Below, piece after piece: positions 19,030 to 28,784 of a DNA stretch of 64,000 nt (position 1 is its first letter; each line of letters opens with the position of its first letter). Both the position numbers and the translations under genes were made by a program. The stretch comes from Lachnospiraceae bacterium. Its GTDB lineage: Bacteria; Bacillota; Clostridia; Lachnospirales; Lachnospiraceae. The notes below the pieces were generated by a model. It saw only the letters and a list, made by a program, of their open reading frames with translations. It made no database searches and was not told the DNA's origin. The stretch spans positions 1-64,000 of the forward strand of contig CAJTFL010000017.1 in assembly GCA_910575565.1 (NCBI GenBank). Reading direction: 5' to 3'.

Positions 19030-20052
19030 ATGATGCATAAAAACAGAAAACATAGAAAAATTGCGGCTTTCTTTTTGCTTGGAGCCTGCGTTTTGATTTT
19101 TTTTATATTAAATATTTGTATTGGAAGTGTCAGAATCGCATTGCCGGATGTGGCAAGAATATTTAGCGGGCAGGAAAGTAATGGAACGGTAACAAGGATT
19201 CTGTGGGATATCAGGCTTCCGAGGGCGATAGCCGTGTTGCTTCTTGGAGGTGCGCTTTCTCTTGCAGGATATCTTTTGCAAACATTCTTCAATAATCCAA
19301 TTGCAGGACCGTTTGTTTTAGGAATTTCTTCCGGGGCTAAAATGGTGGTGGCGCTTGTAATGGTTTTTCTCATGGGAAAGGGAGTCAGGGTGACATCGGC
19401 AATTATGATTTTGGCTGCGTTTATTGGAGCTATGCTATCTATGGGCTTTGTACTTTTGATGTCCCATAGAATCCATAATATGTCAATGCTGGTAGTCAGC
19501 GGAGTTATGATAGGTTACATTTGCTCGGCGGTCACGGAATTAGTAGTTACCTTTGCCAATGATGCGGATATTGTAAATCTTCACAACTGGTCACGGGGAA
19601 GTTTTTCGGGAATGACATGGGAAAACGTAAAAGTTATGACCGTTGTGGTTGCCGCCACGTCTTTGACAGTTTTTCTGATGTCAAAGCCACTTGGCGCTTA
19701 CCAGTTGGGAGATGTTTATGCGCGGAATGTGGGTGTTAATTTACGGCTTTTGCGTGTGTGTATTGTAATTTTCTCCAGTATTTTATCTGCATGTATTGTG
19801 GCATTTGCAGGACCGATTTCTTTTGTTGGAATTGCAGTGCCGCATTTGGTCAAGAAATTGCTGAATACAACAGATCCAATTTGGATGATACCTGCCTGTT
19901 TTGTTGGGGGAAGTGCTTTTTGCCTGTTTTGTGATCTGCTTGCAAAAACAATACTTGCGCCAACAGAACTGAGTATTAGCACCGTGACGGCGATTTTCGG
20001 TGCGCCAGTGGTGCTTTGGATAATAAAACGAAAAGAAAATCTAAGGCGCTAA
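19030..20052 (+). CDS. FecCD/BtuC-family ABC permease
   Basis: A 340-residue integral membrane protein of the BtuC/FecCD type, with about ten hydrophobic segments. Family landmarks are RLPRAIAVLLLGGALSLAGYLLQTFFNNPIAGPFVLGISSG-type text at about 55-100 and GPISFVGIAVPHLVKKL near 260, where the ATPase docks. Only one permease gene is present, so it should work as a homodimer with the ATPase that follows. Confidence 0.88.
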   Translation: MMHKNRKHRKIAAFFLLGACVLIFFILNICIGSVRIALPDVARIFSGQESNGTVTRILWDIRLPRAIAVLLLGGALSLAGYLLQTFFNNPIAGPFVLGISSGAKMVVALVMVFLMGKGVRVTSAIMILAAFIGAMLSMGFVLLMSHRIHNMSMLVVSGVMIGYICSAVTELVVTFANDADIVNLHNWSRGSFSGMTWENVKVMTVVVAATSLTVFLMSKPLGAYQLGDVYARNVGVNLRLLRVCIVIFSSILSACIVAFAGPISFVGIAVPHLVKKLLNTTDPIWMIPACFVGGSAFCLFCDLLAKTILAPTELSISTVTAIFGAPVVLWIIKRKENLRR

Positions 20053-20096
20053 AGAACACCGCCTAAAATTTTCTATGTTTCGTTTGGGAGAAAAGC

Positions 20097-20891
20097 ATGA
20101 AGAACTACTATTTTTCTACGAAAAAGATGTGTGTGGGGTATGATAACAAACCACTGATAAAGGATATGGAAATTAAACTGCGGGAAGGGGAAATCCTATG
20201 CCTGATCGGACCAAATGGTGCGGGTAAATCTACCGTTTTAAAAAGTATTGCAGGGCAGCTTGGGCTGCTTGGCGGAGCGGTATATCTTGGGGAAGATGAT
20301 TTATCTGAAATGAAGGCAGAGGAACTGGCAAAGAGAATGTCCGTAGTGTTTACTGAGAGGGTAAGGGTAGAACTGAAAAGCTGCAGAGACATGGTTGCAA
20401 CAGGGCGTTATCCATATACCGGATGGTTTGGCATATTATCAGAAGAAGATGAGCGGATTGTAGATGAAGTGATGCGGCTTACCCGTATAACAGACATCAG
20501 TGAAAAAGACTTTGGCAAGATAAGCGATGGGCAAAAACAACGGGTGATGTTGGCGAGGGCAATCTGTCAGGAGCCTGAAATTGTGATATTAGATGAACCA
20601 ACGTCTTATCTGGATATCAAATATAAGCTTGAATTTTTGCTATTATTACAGGAAATGAGGGAGAAAAAAGGACTGACGGTTATTATGTCCTTACATGAAT
20701 TGGAACTGGCAAAGATTGTTTCCGATAAAATACTCTGCCTGAAAGGAGAGTATGTGGAACGATATGGGACGCCGGAAGAGATTTTTGAATCGGATTTTAT
20801 CGAACGATTATATGATATGAATGAAAAAGACTTTATTGGAAATGAAAAGCTTCTTGCGTATATGAAACAGATTAGTAATTCAGAGAGGTAA
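20097..20891 (+). CDS. ABC transporter ATPase (BtuD/FecE type)
   Basis: A 264-residue ATP-binding subunit. Walker A is GPNGAGKST (about residues 40-48). The signature motif is [16 protein letters not shown], with SDGQ in place of the usual SGGQ. Walker B is [13 protein letters not shown] and the switch His is in SLHELEL. It completes the importer encoded by the two preceding genes. GGGAGA lies before the ATG. Confidence 0.88.
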   Translation: MKNYYFSTKKMCVGYDNKPLIKDMEIKLREGEILCLIGPNGAGKSTVLKSIAGQLGLLGGAVYLGEDDLSEMKAEELAKRMSVVFTERVRVELKSCRDMVATGRYPYTGWFGILSEEDERIVDEVMRLTRITDISEKDFGKISDGQKQRVMLARAICQEPEIVILDEPTSYLDIKYKLEFLLLLQEMREKKGLTVIMSLHELELAKIVSDKILCLKGEYVERYGTPEEIFESDFIERLYDMNEKDFIGNEKLLAYMKQISNSER

Positions 20892-20893
20892 TT

Positions 20894-22378
20894 ATGGCAA
20901 AGGTTATTATGATTCAGGGAACCATGTCCGGTGCGGGAAAGAGTCTTTTGGTAGCGGGACTATGCAGGATAATGAAACGGGATGGATACAGAGTAGCTCC
21001 TTTTAAGTCCCAGAATATGGCGCTTAATTCTTTTGTTACAGAGGAAGGACTTGAAATGGGAAGGGCTCAGGTCATGCAGGCAGAAGCAGCAGGGATTACT
21101 CCGTTGGTCTGCATGAACCCGATTTTATTAAAGCCGACAGACCATACAGGTTCACAGGTAATTGTAAATGGACAGGTTCTTGGCAATATGAGCGCGAGGG
21201 AATATTTTTCTTATAAACGAGGGCTGATTCCGGATATTAAGAGAGCTTTCCGAAAGTTAGAGGAAATGGCAGATATCATTGTGATAGAAGGCGCTGGAAG
21301 TCCGGCAGAGGTAAACTTACGCGAGAATGATATTGTCAACATGGGACTGGCAGAGATTGTGGATGCTCCGGTATTGCTGGCAGGCGATATTGACAGGGGC
21401 GGTGTATTCGCACAGCTTTTAGGAACGCTGCTGCTGCTTACGGAAGAGGAAAAGAAACGTGTGAGAGGACTGATTATTAATAAATTCAGGGGAGACCGCT
21501 CACTGCTTGATTCCGGCATTGAGATACTGGAAGAAAAGGGAGGTATTCCGGTAACAGGGGTAGTACCCTATATGGATATACAATTAGAGGATGAGGACAG
21601 TCTGACAGAGCGCTTTAGAAAAAAAGAAAAAAGAAAGATAGATATAGCAGTCATCAGGTATCCCAGAATTTCTAATTTTACGGATTTTAATGTGTTTGAA
21701 CAGATACCGGAGGTGTCTGTTCGCTATGTTGCATCAGCAGCAGAATTAGGATGTCCGGATATGGTCTTTTTACCGGGCAGCAAGAATACAATGAGTGACC
21801 TTGACTGGATGCGTGGGAACGGACTGGAGGCAGCAGTTATAAAAATGGCAGAAAATATACCGGTTTGTGGTATATGTGGTGGGTATCAGATGATGGGAGA
21901 GCATATTTCTGATCCGGAAGGAATGGAAAATGGCGGAACCATGAAAGGAATGGGATTATTACCTGTTACAACAAGGCTGAAACATGAAAAAGTGCGCCGT
22001 CAGGTATATGGTACAGTGAATAAAATGGAAGGTTTTTTTTCCATGCTTTCAGGATTGGAGTTTAATGGATATGAGATACATATGGGGGATAGCGGGTATT
22101 CTCCAAATGAATTTGAGATATCTGGCACGGAAGAAGCGTTTGTGACCGGAAGAAATAAAAATGTATGTGGAACGTATATTCACGGGATATTTGACCGGGC
22201 TGCGATTGCAACCGCTCTTGTGACTGCATTGGCTGAAAATAAGGGATTATCCATTGAATCCTGCATTGATTATAAGGATTTTAAAGAGAAACAGTATGAT
22301 AAGCTGGCAGATATCTTATCGGAATATCTAAACATGGAGGAAATATATGGAATACTCAGGGAGGCACATATTAGATAA
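20894..22378 (+). CDS. cobQ: cobyric acid synthase CbiP/CobQ
   Basis: A 494-residue glutamine-dependent amidotransferase that amidates adenosylcobyrinate diamide at four side chains. The N-terminal synthetase domain has [12 protein letters not shown] and [10 protein letters not shown]; the C-terminal class I glutaminase domain has [13 protein letters not shown] and the nucleophile Cys in [13 protein letters not shown], with YIHGIFD near the end. Its length is normal for CobQ. It begins 2 bp after the ATPase stop and overlaps cobT by 32 bp. Confidence 0.93.
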   Translation: MAKVIMIQGTMSGAGKSLLVAGLCRIMKRDGYRVAPFKSQNMALNSFVTEEGLEMGRAQVMQAEAAGITPLVCMNPILLKPTDHTGSQVIVNGQVLGNMSAREYFSYKRGLIPDIKRAFRKLEEMADIIVIEGAGSPAEVNLRENDIVNMGLAEIVDAPVLLAGDIDRGGVFAQLLGTLLLLTEEEKKRVRGLIINKFRGDRSLLDSGIEILEEKGGIPVTGVVPYMDIQLEDEDSLTERFRKKEKRKIDIAVIRYPRISNFTDFNVFEQIPEVSVRYVASAAELGCPDMVFLPGSKNTMSDLDWMRGNGLEAAVIKMAENIPVCGICGGYQMMGEHISDPEGMENGGTMKGMGLLPVTTRLKHEKVRRQVYGTVNKMEGFFSMLSGLEFNGYEIHMGDSGYSPNEFEISGTEEAFVTGRNKNVCGTYIHGIFDRAAIATALVTALAENKGLSIESCIDYKDFKEKQYDKLADILSEYLNMEEIYGILREAHIR

Positions 22379-23444
22379 CCGTACAGAGGAAACATTGAAG
22401 AAACTTAATTTGCAGGAACCAGACTGTAAAATATACAAAAAGGTATTGAAAAATTGGGATTCCATAGCCAAGCCTCTTGATGGGATGGGAAGATTTGAAA
22501 CGATCACCGCACAGATTGGCGCGATTTTAGGTACGGATGAAATTGATATTTCAAAAAAAGCTGTCATCATCATGTGCGCAGATAATGGAATTGTAGAGGA
22601 AGGCATTAGCCAGTCCGGTCAGGAAGTCACAGCGGCAGTAGCAGCGCAGATGGGAAGGGGTGCATCATCCGTAGGAAAAATGGCAGCGAAGATAGGGGCG
22701 GGCACGATTCCTGTAGATATTGGAATCAATGGAAAAGAACAGATTGCAGGAGTGCGTAACAAAAAAGTCCGCTGCGGAACCAGAAACTTTCGTAAGGAGC
22801 CGGCTATGACGAGAGAAGAAACTGTCAGGGCAATTTTTACTGGTATAGAAATTGTGGAAGAATGTAAAAGGAAAGGATATCAAATTCTCGCAACCGGGGA
22901 AATGGGGATTGGAAATACGACAACGAGCAGTGCGGTTGCAGCGGCATTGTTAAGATGTGGGGCAGATGAAGTGACTGGAAGGGGTGCCGGACTTTGCGAT
23001 GAAAAATTACAGCGTAAAAAGCAGATGATTACTGAGGCAGTCAAAAAGTATAAACTTTATGAAGCGGAACCTCTTATTGTGCTCCAAACAGTCGGAGGAT
23101 TGGATATTGCCGGGCTTGTTGGAATCTGCATTGGCGGCGGCGTTTTTCATATACCAATCGTGCTTGATGGCGTGATTAGCATGGTAGCGGCACTGCTTTC
23201 AGAAAGAATTGTACAGGGAACAATAGGGTATCTGATTCCATCGCATAAAGGCAAGGAACCAGCAGTGGAGAAACTTATGAAGGAATTAGGGTTAGAGCCT
23301 GTGATAGACGGCAGAATGGCATTGGGCGAAGGAACGGGAGCTGTGATGATGCTGTCGCTATTGGAAATGACATTGTGTGTTTATCGTAAAAGAACTTTGT
23401 TTTCGGACATTAAAGTGGAACAATATGAAAGGTATTTATCATAA
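22347..23444 (+). CDS. cobT: nicotinate-nucleotide-dimethylbenzimidazole phosphoribosyltransferase CobT
   Basis: A 365-residue enzyme that makes alpha-ribazole phosphate from a lower-ligand base and nicotinate mononucleotide. Motifs seen: [17 protein letters not shown], the active-site [19 protein letters not shown], and SHKGKEPA with the C-terminal [10 protein letters not shown] containing the catalytic Glu. The start is set by GGAGG six bases before the ATG, inside cobQ. No bluB or bza genes are present, so the lower-ligand base must come from elsewhere. Confidence 0.92.
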   Translation: MEYSGRHILDNRTEETLKKLNLQEPDCKIYKKVLKNWDSIAKPLDGMGRFETITAQIGAILGTDEIDISKKAVIIMCADNGIVEEGISQSGQEVTAAVAAQMGRGASSVGKMAAKIGAGTIPVDIGINGKEQIAGVRNKKVRCGTRNFRKEPAMTREETVRAIFTGIEIVEECKRKGYQILATGEMGIGNTTTSSAVAAALLRCGADEVTGRGAGLCDEKLQRKKQMITEAVKKYKLYEAEPLIVLQTVGGLDIAGLVGICIGGGVFHIPIVLDGVISMVAALLSERIVQGTIGYLIPSHKGKEPAVEKLMKELGLEPVIDGRMALGEGTGAVMMLSLLEMTLCVYRKRTLFSDIKVEQYERYLS

Positions 23445-24034
23445 TGATGGTTTTGGTTGTTGGAGGAAGTGGAAGCGGCAAATCTTCTTATGCGGAGAAA
23501 GTGACTGTTTCGCTTGCACAGGAAAGTGTGAAGGAAATCACTAAGTCCGAAAATACTTCGCTAAGTGATTTCAAGCTTAACATTGCAAAAAAATATTATC
23601 TTGCAACGATGCAGGTTTTTGATGACGAGGGAAGGAAAAAGGTTGAAAGACATAGGAATCTAAGAAGTGGTAAAGGCTTCTTCACGATTGAGCAGCCCAC
23701 ACGGATTTCCGGCGCACTGGAAAAAATGGAAGATGGAGATAGGACTGTTTTGCTGGAATGTATCTCTAATTTGACGGCAAATGAGATGTTTTCAGAGAAA
23801 AAAACTATGACGGAAATACAGGTTACGGAAAATGTCATACGAGATATAAAGATGCTGAAAGAGCAAACAAATCATTTAGTTGTGGTAAGCAATAACATAT
23901 TTGAAGATGGAATTACTTATGACGAAACAACAACGAAGTATATTCGGGCAATGGGAAAGATTAATCAAAAACTTGCGGCATTGGCTGACCGGGTAGTGGA
24001 AGTGGTAGCAGGGATTCCGGTAACTTTAAAATAA
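23444..24034 (+). CDS. cobU: adenosylcobinamide kinase/guanylyltransferase CobU
   Basis: A 196-residue protein. The P-loop is GGSGSGKSSYAE at residues 7-18, followed by YLATMQVFDDEGRKKVERHRNLR (the HRxxR region holding the guanylylated His), LLECISNLTANEMF, and a C-terminal ALADRVVEVVAGIPVTLK as in CobU/CobP. It phosphorylates adenosylcobinamide and then transfers GMP. The start overlaps the cobT stop. Confidence 0.88.
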   Translation: MMVLVVGGSGSGKSSYAEKVTVSLAQESVKEITKSENTSLSDFKLNIAKKYYLATMQVFDDEGRKKVERHRNLRSGKGFFTIEQPTRISGALEKMEDGDRTVLLECISNLTANEMFSEKKTMTEIQVTENVIRDIKMLKEQTNHLVVVSNNIFEDGITYDETTTKYIRAMGKINQKLAALADRVVEVVAGIPVTLK

Positions 24035-24138
24035 AATCCCGCTTTGTAGGATTTTCCGCGCGCGAACGGACTGCGAAAGCAGTGATTTCCGCTCCGTGAG
24101 CTGTGCATATAAAATAATAGCGGCGAAAGGAAACAGGT

Positions 24139-24909
24139 ATGCAAGTGATAAAATCCTTTTTTATAGCAGTATCCATTTATTCTAAAATTCCTGTTCCCCA
24201 ATTTGAATGGAAAGAAGATGACATGAAATATGTTTTTTGTTTTTTCCCATGGATAGGGGCACTGATTGGCGGTAGCATTTATTTCTGGAATTATTTATGC
24301 GGCGTTTACCATATAGGGGTTGGGTGCAGGACAGTGATAGGGATGGCTATTCCGATTTTTATTACGGGTGGATTTCATGTAGATGGATTTATGGACACGA
24401 TGGATGCGATACATTCTTATAGCCCAAAGGAGAGAAAGCTGGAAATATTAAAGGATTCCCATATTGGCGCTTTTGCAGTCATTATGCTCGCTGCTTATGG
24501 ATTGGTTCTTTTTGGTACATTTTCGGAAATAGAAAGTGATGCACTGTTAAAGATTGTATGCTGTGGCTTTTTCCTGTCGCGCTGTTTGTGCGGTATTAGT
24601 GCCGTTTCCTTTCCACTCGCAAAAAAAGATGGTATGCTTTATACTTTCGCAGACAGTTCCCATAAAAAGGTTGTGAAAGGCTCATTATCTTTACAGAGCG
24701 CGCTATGCGTTGGCTTGATGTGTTTCCAGTCTTTTCCCGCAGGTTTGATTGTAGCAGCGGCGGCTGTCTTAACGCTGGTTTATTATTATTATCGCAGCAG
24801 GAAGGAATTTGGGGGAGTGACCGGCGATACGGCTGGGTTTTTTGTACTTTTTTGTGAAGGATGTATTGTAGTAGTTGCAGCATTTATTGATGTTTTTGTC
24901 TTAAAGTAG
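24139..24909 (+). CDS. cobS: adenosylcobinamide-GDP ribazoletransferase CobS
   Basis: A 256-residue membrane enzyme that joins adenosylcobinamide-GDP and alpha-ribazole, the last assembly step. The signature GGFHVDGFMDTMDAIHSY (about residue 75) holds the metal-binding aspartates; several hydrophobic helices follow, and GGVTGDTAGF lies near the C-terminus. Preceded by a 104-bp spacer that contains only weak inverted repeats, and by GGCGAAAGGAAA before the ATG. Confidence 0.9.
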   Translation: MQVIKSFFIAVSIYSKIPVPQFEWKEDDMKYVFCFFPWIGALIGGSIYFWNYLCGVYHIGVGCRTVIGMAIPIFITGGFHVDGFMDTMDAIHSYSPKERKLEILKDSHIGAFAVIMLAAYGLVLFGTFSEIESDALLKIVCCGFFLSRCLCGISAVSFPLAKKDGMLYTFADSSHKKVVKGSLSLQSALCVGLMCFQSFPAGLIVAAAAVLTLVYYYYRSRKEFGGVTGDTAGFFVLFCEGCIVVVAAFIDVFVLK

Positions 24910-24932
24910 TTTATATGTAGACAGGAGTAAAT

Positions 24933-25316
24933 ATGAAATTAGTAATAGGCGGAACTGCGCAGGGAAAATTGGAATATATACTTCTGAAATATGATGTGCA
25001 AAAAAATATGGTGTGGGATGGTGTTTTGCCAAATGATAGGAAATTAAATAAGAACATTGTGATTATCAACCACTTTCATCAGTGGGTTAAGAGCCGTATG
25101 GTGAGCGGGGGATGTCCGGAAGATGAAATTATGTCATTTTTGGACTGCAATGAGGATTGTATTATTATATGTGATGAGATTGGAAACGGGATTGTTCCAA
25201 TAGATCCGTTTGAGAGAGAATACAGGGAACGTACAGGAAGGATTCTTGTGCAGCTTGCAATGAGAGCAGAGGAGGTAGAGCGCATCATATGCGGGATTGG
25301 ACAGAAAATCAAATAA
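24933..25316 (+). CDS. short CobU-like protein (second copy)
   Basis: A 127-residue paralogue of the CobU family. It has a degenerate P-loop GGTAQGKLEY in place of GGSGSGKS, and the downstream conserved block CDEIGNGIVPIDPFEREYRERTGR typical of CobU/CobP. The central His-containing block is shortened (INHFHQWVK). It lies between cobS and cobC. It may have lost one of the two activities or act as an accessory subunit. The stop overlaps the next ATG (TAATG). Confidence 0.65.
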   Translation: MKLVIGGTAQGKLEYILLKYDVQKNMVWDGVLPNDRKLNKNIVIINHFHQWVKSRMVSGGCPEDEIMSFLDCNEDCIIICDEIGNGIVPIDPFEREYRERTGRILVQLAMRAEEVERIICGIGQKIK

Positions 25317-25978
25317 TGCTGGCATTCATCCGGCATGGTGTAACGCAGGCAAACAAAGAACGAAGATATCTGGGAAAAACAGACGAATCCCTTTCAGAAG
25401 AAGGGATAGAAATATTGGAATCTTTTAAAATGCGGAAACTTTATCCTGATGTGGAGTACCTGTTTACCAGTCCCATGAAAAGATGTACGGAAACTGCTAA
25501 AATTATTTATCCCACATTATGCCCGATTATTATTCCAGAATGGGAAGAAATAAATTTCGGACGGTTTGAATATAGAAATTATGAAGAATTAAAGGATAAT
25601 GCAGAATATCAGGAGTGGCTTCGCAGCGGAGGCACACTGGATTTTCCAGAGGGAGAAAGCAGAAAAGATTTTATCCTGCGTTGTAAAGGCGGCTTTATAA
25701 GAATGTGTCATGAATTGAGTCATGTTTTAGCACAAAAGGCAGCCCCCTGCGGGGATACCTCTATGCTATTCGGCAGGAATAGGGTTAAGAAGCCCGCTTT
25801 GGCAGGAATGATTGTTCATGGGGGAACGATTATGTCATTGCTGAGTTTGTATGGCGGAAAAGATTATTTTGACTGTCAGGTGTCAAATGGCAGGGGTTAT
25901 GTATGCAGACTGACGGGAGTGAATGGCAGGACAACACAGGAAGATAATCTACAGATAAAGGTGGTAGCGGAAATATGA
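25316..25978 (+). CDS. cobC: alpha-ribazole phosphatase CobC (histidine phosphatase)
   Basis: A histidine-phosphatase-fold enzyme of 220 residues. The catalytic motif is FIRHGVTQANKERRYLG at the N-terminus, with EEINFGRFEY and the second His in MIVHGGTIMSLLS. In the cobalamin pathway it dephosphorylates alpha-ribazole phosphate or cobalamin phosphate. I prefer the ATG at 25316 (TAATG overlap with the previous gene), since family members begin right at the first strand; an ATG at 25289 gives nine more residues with GGAGG at a long spacing. Confidence 0.82.
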   Translation: MLAFIRHGVTQANKERRYLGKTDESLSEEGIEILESFKMRKLYPDVEYLFTSPMKRCTETAKIIYPTLCPIIIPEWEEINFGRFEYRNYEELKDNAEYQEWLRSGGTLDFPEGESRKDFILRCKGGFIRMCHELSHVLAQKAAPCGDTSMLFGRNRVKKPALAGMIVHGGTIMSLLSLYGGKDYFDCQVSNGRGYVCRLTGVNGRTTQEDNLQIKVVAEI

Positions 25979-26991
25979 GGCATTGGATAAATTATCACAT
26001 GATAGCCTTTTTCATGGGATTTCTTTTGGATTTGGTTTTAGGTGATCCTTATTATTTGCCGCATCCAATCCGTTTGATTGGAAAACTGATAGAAGGAGCC
26101 GAAAAAGTACTTCGTGGAATGGGGATAAGAGGGAAAGATAGTAAGGAAGATAGTAATGGGAGAGCGTTTCGACAGGGAATAGGACTTGTGCTTATTGTGA
26201 TTATCAGCGTGGTAGCAATTACTTTTTTTCTACTGTTTATGGCATATTGGCTTCATCCGGTTCTGGGAGTAGTGGTGGAGTGTATTATGACTTATCAGAT
26301 ACTTGCAGTAAAATGTCTGAAGGTAGAGAGTATGAAAGTCTATCAATGTCTGAAAAATGGCAATCTGGAGCAGGCAAGGAAAGCTGTTTCCATGATTGTA
26401 GGCAGAGATACGAAACATCTGGACGAAGAGGGTGTTGCAAAAGCAGCAATAGAAACGGTGGCAGAGAACACCTCTGACGGAGTGATTGCGCCAATGCTGT
26501 ATCTGGCAGTTGGCGGTCCGGTACTTGGATTTTTATATAAAGCGGTAAATACAATGGATTCCATGATTGGATATAAAAATGAAAAGTACCTGTATTTCGG
26601 AAGATCAGCAGCAAAGCTGGATGATTTTGTGAATTTTTTTCCGGCAAGAATCAGTGCCTGTCTTATGATTACTGCATCTTTTTTGGCAGGTAGACAATTT
26701 TCGGGAAAAGGTGCATGGACGATTTATAAAAGGGATCGCAAAAAACATACAAGTCCAAATTCCGGTCAGACTGAGGCGATATGCGCCGGTGCGCTTTCTA
26801 TACAGCTTGCAGGAGATGCCAGTTATTTTGGAAAGACAGTAAAGAAACCGCATATAGGCGATGCGGTACGAGGGGTAGAATATGAGGATATAAAACGGGC
26901 GAATCATTTAATGTACATTACTGCATGGCTGTGTGAGGTGTTATGTCTGTTGGTAATGTACGCAATAGTAATGAGCAGTGCGCATCCGTAA
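25975..26991 (+). CDS. cbiB: adenosylcobinamide-phosphate synthase CbiB
   Basis: A 338-residue membrane protein. Landmarks are GDPYYLPHPIRLIGKLI near residue 23, VAENTSDGVIAPMLYLAVGG and AVNTMDSMIGYKNEKYLYFG in the middle, and SPNSGQTEAICAGAL near 260. It attaches (R)-1-aminopropan-2-ol phosphate to adenosylcobyric acid. The start overlaps the cobC stop (ATGA). Hydrophobic segments lie at about 55-85 and at the C-terminus. Confidence 0.9.
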   Translation: MRHWINYHMIAFFMGFLLDLVLGDPYYLPHPIRLIGKLIEGAEKVLRGMGIRGKDSKEDSNGRAFRQGIGLVLIVIISVVAITFFLLFMAYWLHPVLGVVVECIMTYQILAVKCLKVESMKVYQCLKNGNLEQARKAVSMIVGRDTKHLDEEGVAKAAIETVAENTSDGVIAPMLYLAVGGPVLGFLYKAVNTMDSMIGYKNEKYLYFGRSAAKLDDFVNFFPARISACLMITASFLAGRQFSGKGAWTIYKRDRKKHTSPNSGQTEAICAGALSIQLAGDASYFGKTVKKPHIGDAVRGVEYEDIKRANHLMYITAWLCEVLCLLVMYAIVMSSAHP

Positions 26992-27102
26992 TCTGAAAAA
27001 ATGGCAGCTTGCTGACAGTTTTTTCAGAATGCGGATGCATAAGCGAATGCCTGCGAACTGTGTACTGCGGAATATGTGGAATAGATGATGAAAGGAGCAA
27101 GG

Positions 27103-28116
27103 ATGAGCATTCATGGAGGAGATATTTACAGGAATCATGTGGATATTGATTTTTCAATTAATGTAAATCCGCTTGGTACACCGGAATGTGTAAAAACAGC
27201 ACTTCATAAGGCGGTTGAGATGTGTGGGGAATATCCTGATATGGAAGCGGAAAGATTAAGAGAGGCGATCAGTACATTTCTTGGAGTGCCAAAGGAATAT
27301 TTGATATTCGGAAATGGGGCATCAGAACTTTTTATGGCGATTGTTCATGGGATAAAACCGGGGAAGGTCGTGATACCAGTGCCTTCCTTTTATGGATATG
27401 AATATGCGGCAAAGTCAGTGGATGGCGAAATTATTTATTATGAGATGAATCAGGAAAATAACTTTTGTTTGGAAGAGAAGATGAAGCGTATCTTGACAGA
27501 AGATGTGGATCTTCTTTTCCTTGCCAATCCCAATAATCCGATTGGAAATCTTTTAGACAGAGAGCTGGTGAAAGAGTTGCTCTTGTATTGTGAGAATAAA
27601 GGGATTTATGTGGTAGTAGACGAATGCTTTATTGAATTTTGTGGAAATCAGCTTTCTTTATTGTCTGAGATAGAGGAATATGATCATCTGATTATTGTAA
27701 GGACTTTTACAAAAATCTTTACAATTCCGGGAGTGCGTTTAGGGTATCTGGTGTGTAAAAATAATGTGGTACATACAAAAATAGCCGGACAACTTCCTGA
27801 ATGGAATCTTTCCTGTTTTGCGCAGGAAGCGGGATGTATCTGTGCTAAGCAGGCAGAGTTTATTGAGAAAACAAAAATTTATATTGAAGAAGAACGACAG
27901 TTTATGGAAAAAGAACTTATGCAAATAGGATTGAGGACATTTCCGTCTGTGTCGAATTTTATCACGATATACAGTGATAAACCCTTATATGAGAAGTTGC
28001 TGAAAAGGGGAATTTTAATCAGGGATTGCAGTAATTTTAGGGGATTAGGAAAAGGATTTTACCGTATTGCAGTAAAGAACAGAAACCAAAATAAGATTTT
28101 ACTGGAAAACTTATAG
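27103..28116 (+). CDS. cobD: threonine-phosphate decarboxylase CobD
   Basis: A 337-residue PLP enzyme of aminotransferase fold. It makes aminopropanol phosphate, the side arm used by CbiB. Motifs: INVNPLG at the N-terminus, LIFGNGASELF, LANPNNPIGN, VVDECFIEF, and the PLP lysine in RTFTKIFTIPGVRLGY. AAAGGAG six bases upstream fixes the ATG at 27103; an upstream ATG at 27085 would overlap this ribosome site. Confidence 0.88.
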   Translation: MSIHGGDIYRNHVDIDFSINVNPLGTPECVKTALHKAVEMCGEYPDMEAERLREAISTFLGVPKEYLIFGNGASELFMAIVHGIKPGKVVIPVPSFYGYEYAAKSVDGEIIYYEMNQENNFCLEEKMKRILTEDVDLLFLANPNNPIGNLLDRELVKELLLYCENKGIYVVVDECFIEFCGNQLSLLSEIEEYDHLIIVRTFTKIFTIPGVRLGYLVCKNNVVHTKIAGQLPEWNLSCFAQEAGCICAKQAEFIEKTKIYIEEERQFMEKELMQIGLRTFPSVSNFITIYSDKPLYEKLLKRGILIRDCSNFRGLGKGFYRIAVKNRNQNKILLENL

Positions 28117-28133
28117 CAAATGGGAGATGGAAC

Positions 28134-28769
28134 ATGGAACATTCTAAAATAGAATATCTGCCGCCGGAGGAAATTGAAAAGCGGAGCTTTGAGATCATTA
28201 CAGAAGAACTTTTAAAGAGAAATATCAGTCTCCCCAAAGAAGAGGAGTTAATTACAAAGCGGGTAATACATACCAGCGCGGACTTTGATTATGCCGAAAC
28301 GCTTTGTTATTCCCAAGGAGCAGTGGAAATCTTGAAAGAGTTGATAAAAAACGGAGCTGATATCGTAACAGATACCAATATGGCATTGGCAGGAATCAAT
28401 AAAAAGGTGCTTGCAAAGTTTGGTGGGGAGGCGCATTGCTTTATGGCAAATGAACATATAGCGCTTTTGGCAAAGCAAAGAAATATGACACGGGCAGCGG
28501 TCAGCATGGAAAAAGCGGCAACGATTGAAAAACCAGTTATTTTTACAATCGGCAATGCACCAACTGCTCTGATAAAGCTGTATGAAATGATGGAAAAAAT
28601 GGATTGGAAGCCAGCCTTTATTATTGGCGTTCCGGTGGGATTTGTCAATGTGGAAGCTGCAAAAGAACTTATATTAAAAACAAATATTCCATACATCATT
28701 AACAGAGGACGAAAAGGTGGAAGTAATATCGCTGCGGCAATTTGTAATGCCGCATTGTATCAACTTTAA
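28134..28769 (+). CDS. cbiC: cobalt-precorrin-8 methylmutase CbiC
   Basis: A 211-residue enzyme that moves the C11 methyl to C12 to form cobyrinate. Recognisable text: ITKRVIHTSADFDYAE (with the His used for rearrangement), ADIVTDTNMALAGIN, FTIGNAPTALI and IGVPVGFVNVEAAKE. Length and layout are typical. GGAG precedes the ATG. Confidence 0.9.
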   Translation: MEHSKIEYLPPEEIEKRSFEIITEELLKRNISLPKEEELITKRVIHTSADFDYAETLCYSQGAVEILKELIKNGADIVTDTNMALAGINKKVLAKFGGEAHCFMANEHIALLAKQRNMTRAAVSMEKAATIEKPVIFTIGNAPTALIKLYEMMEKMDWKPAFIIGVPVGFVNVEAAKELILKTNIPYIINRGRKGGSNIAAAICNAALYQL

Positions 28770-28784
28770 GAAGGGAAGATAGAA

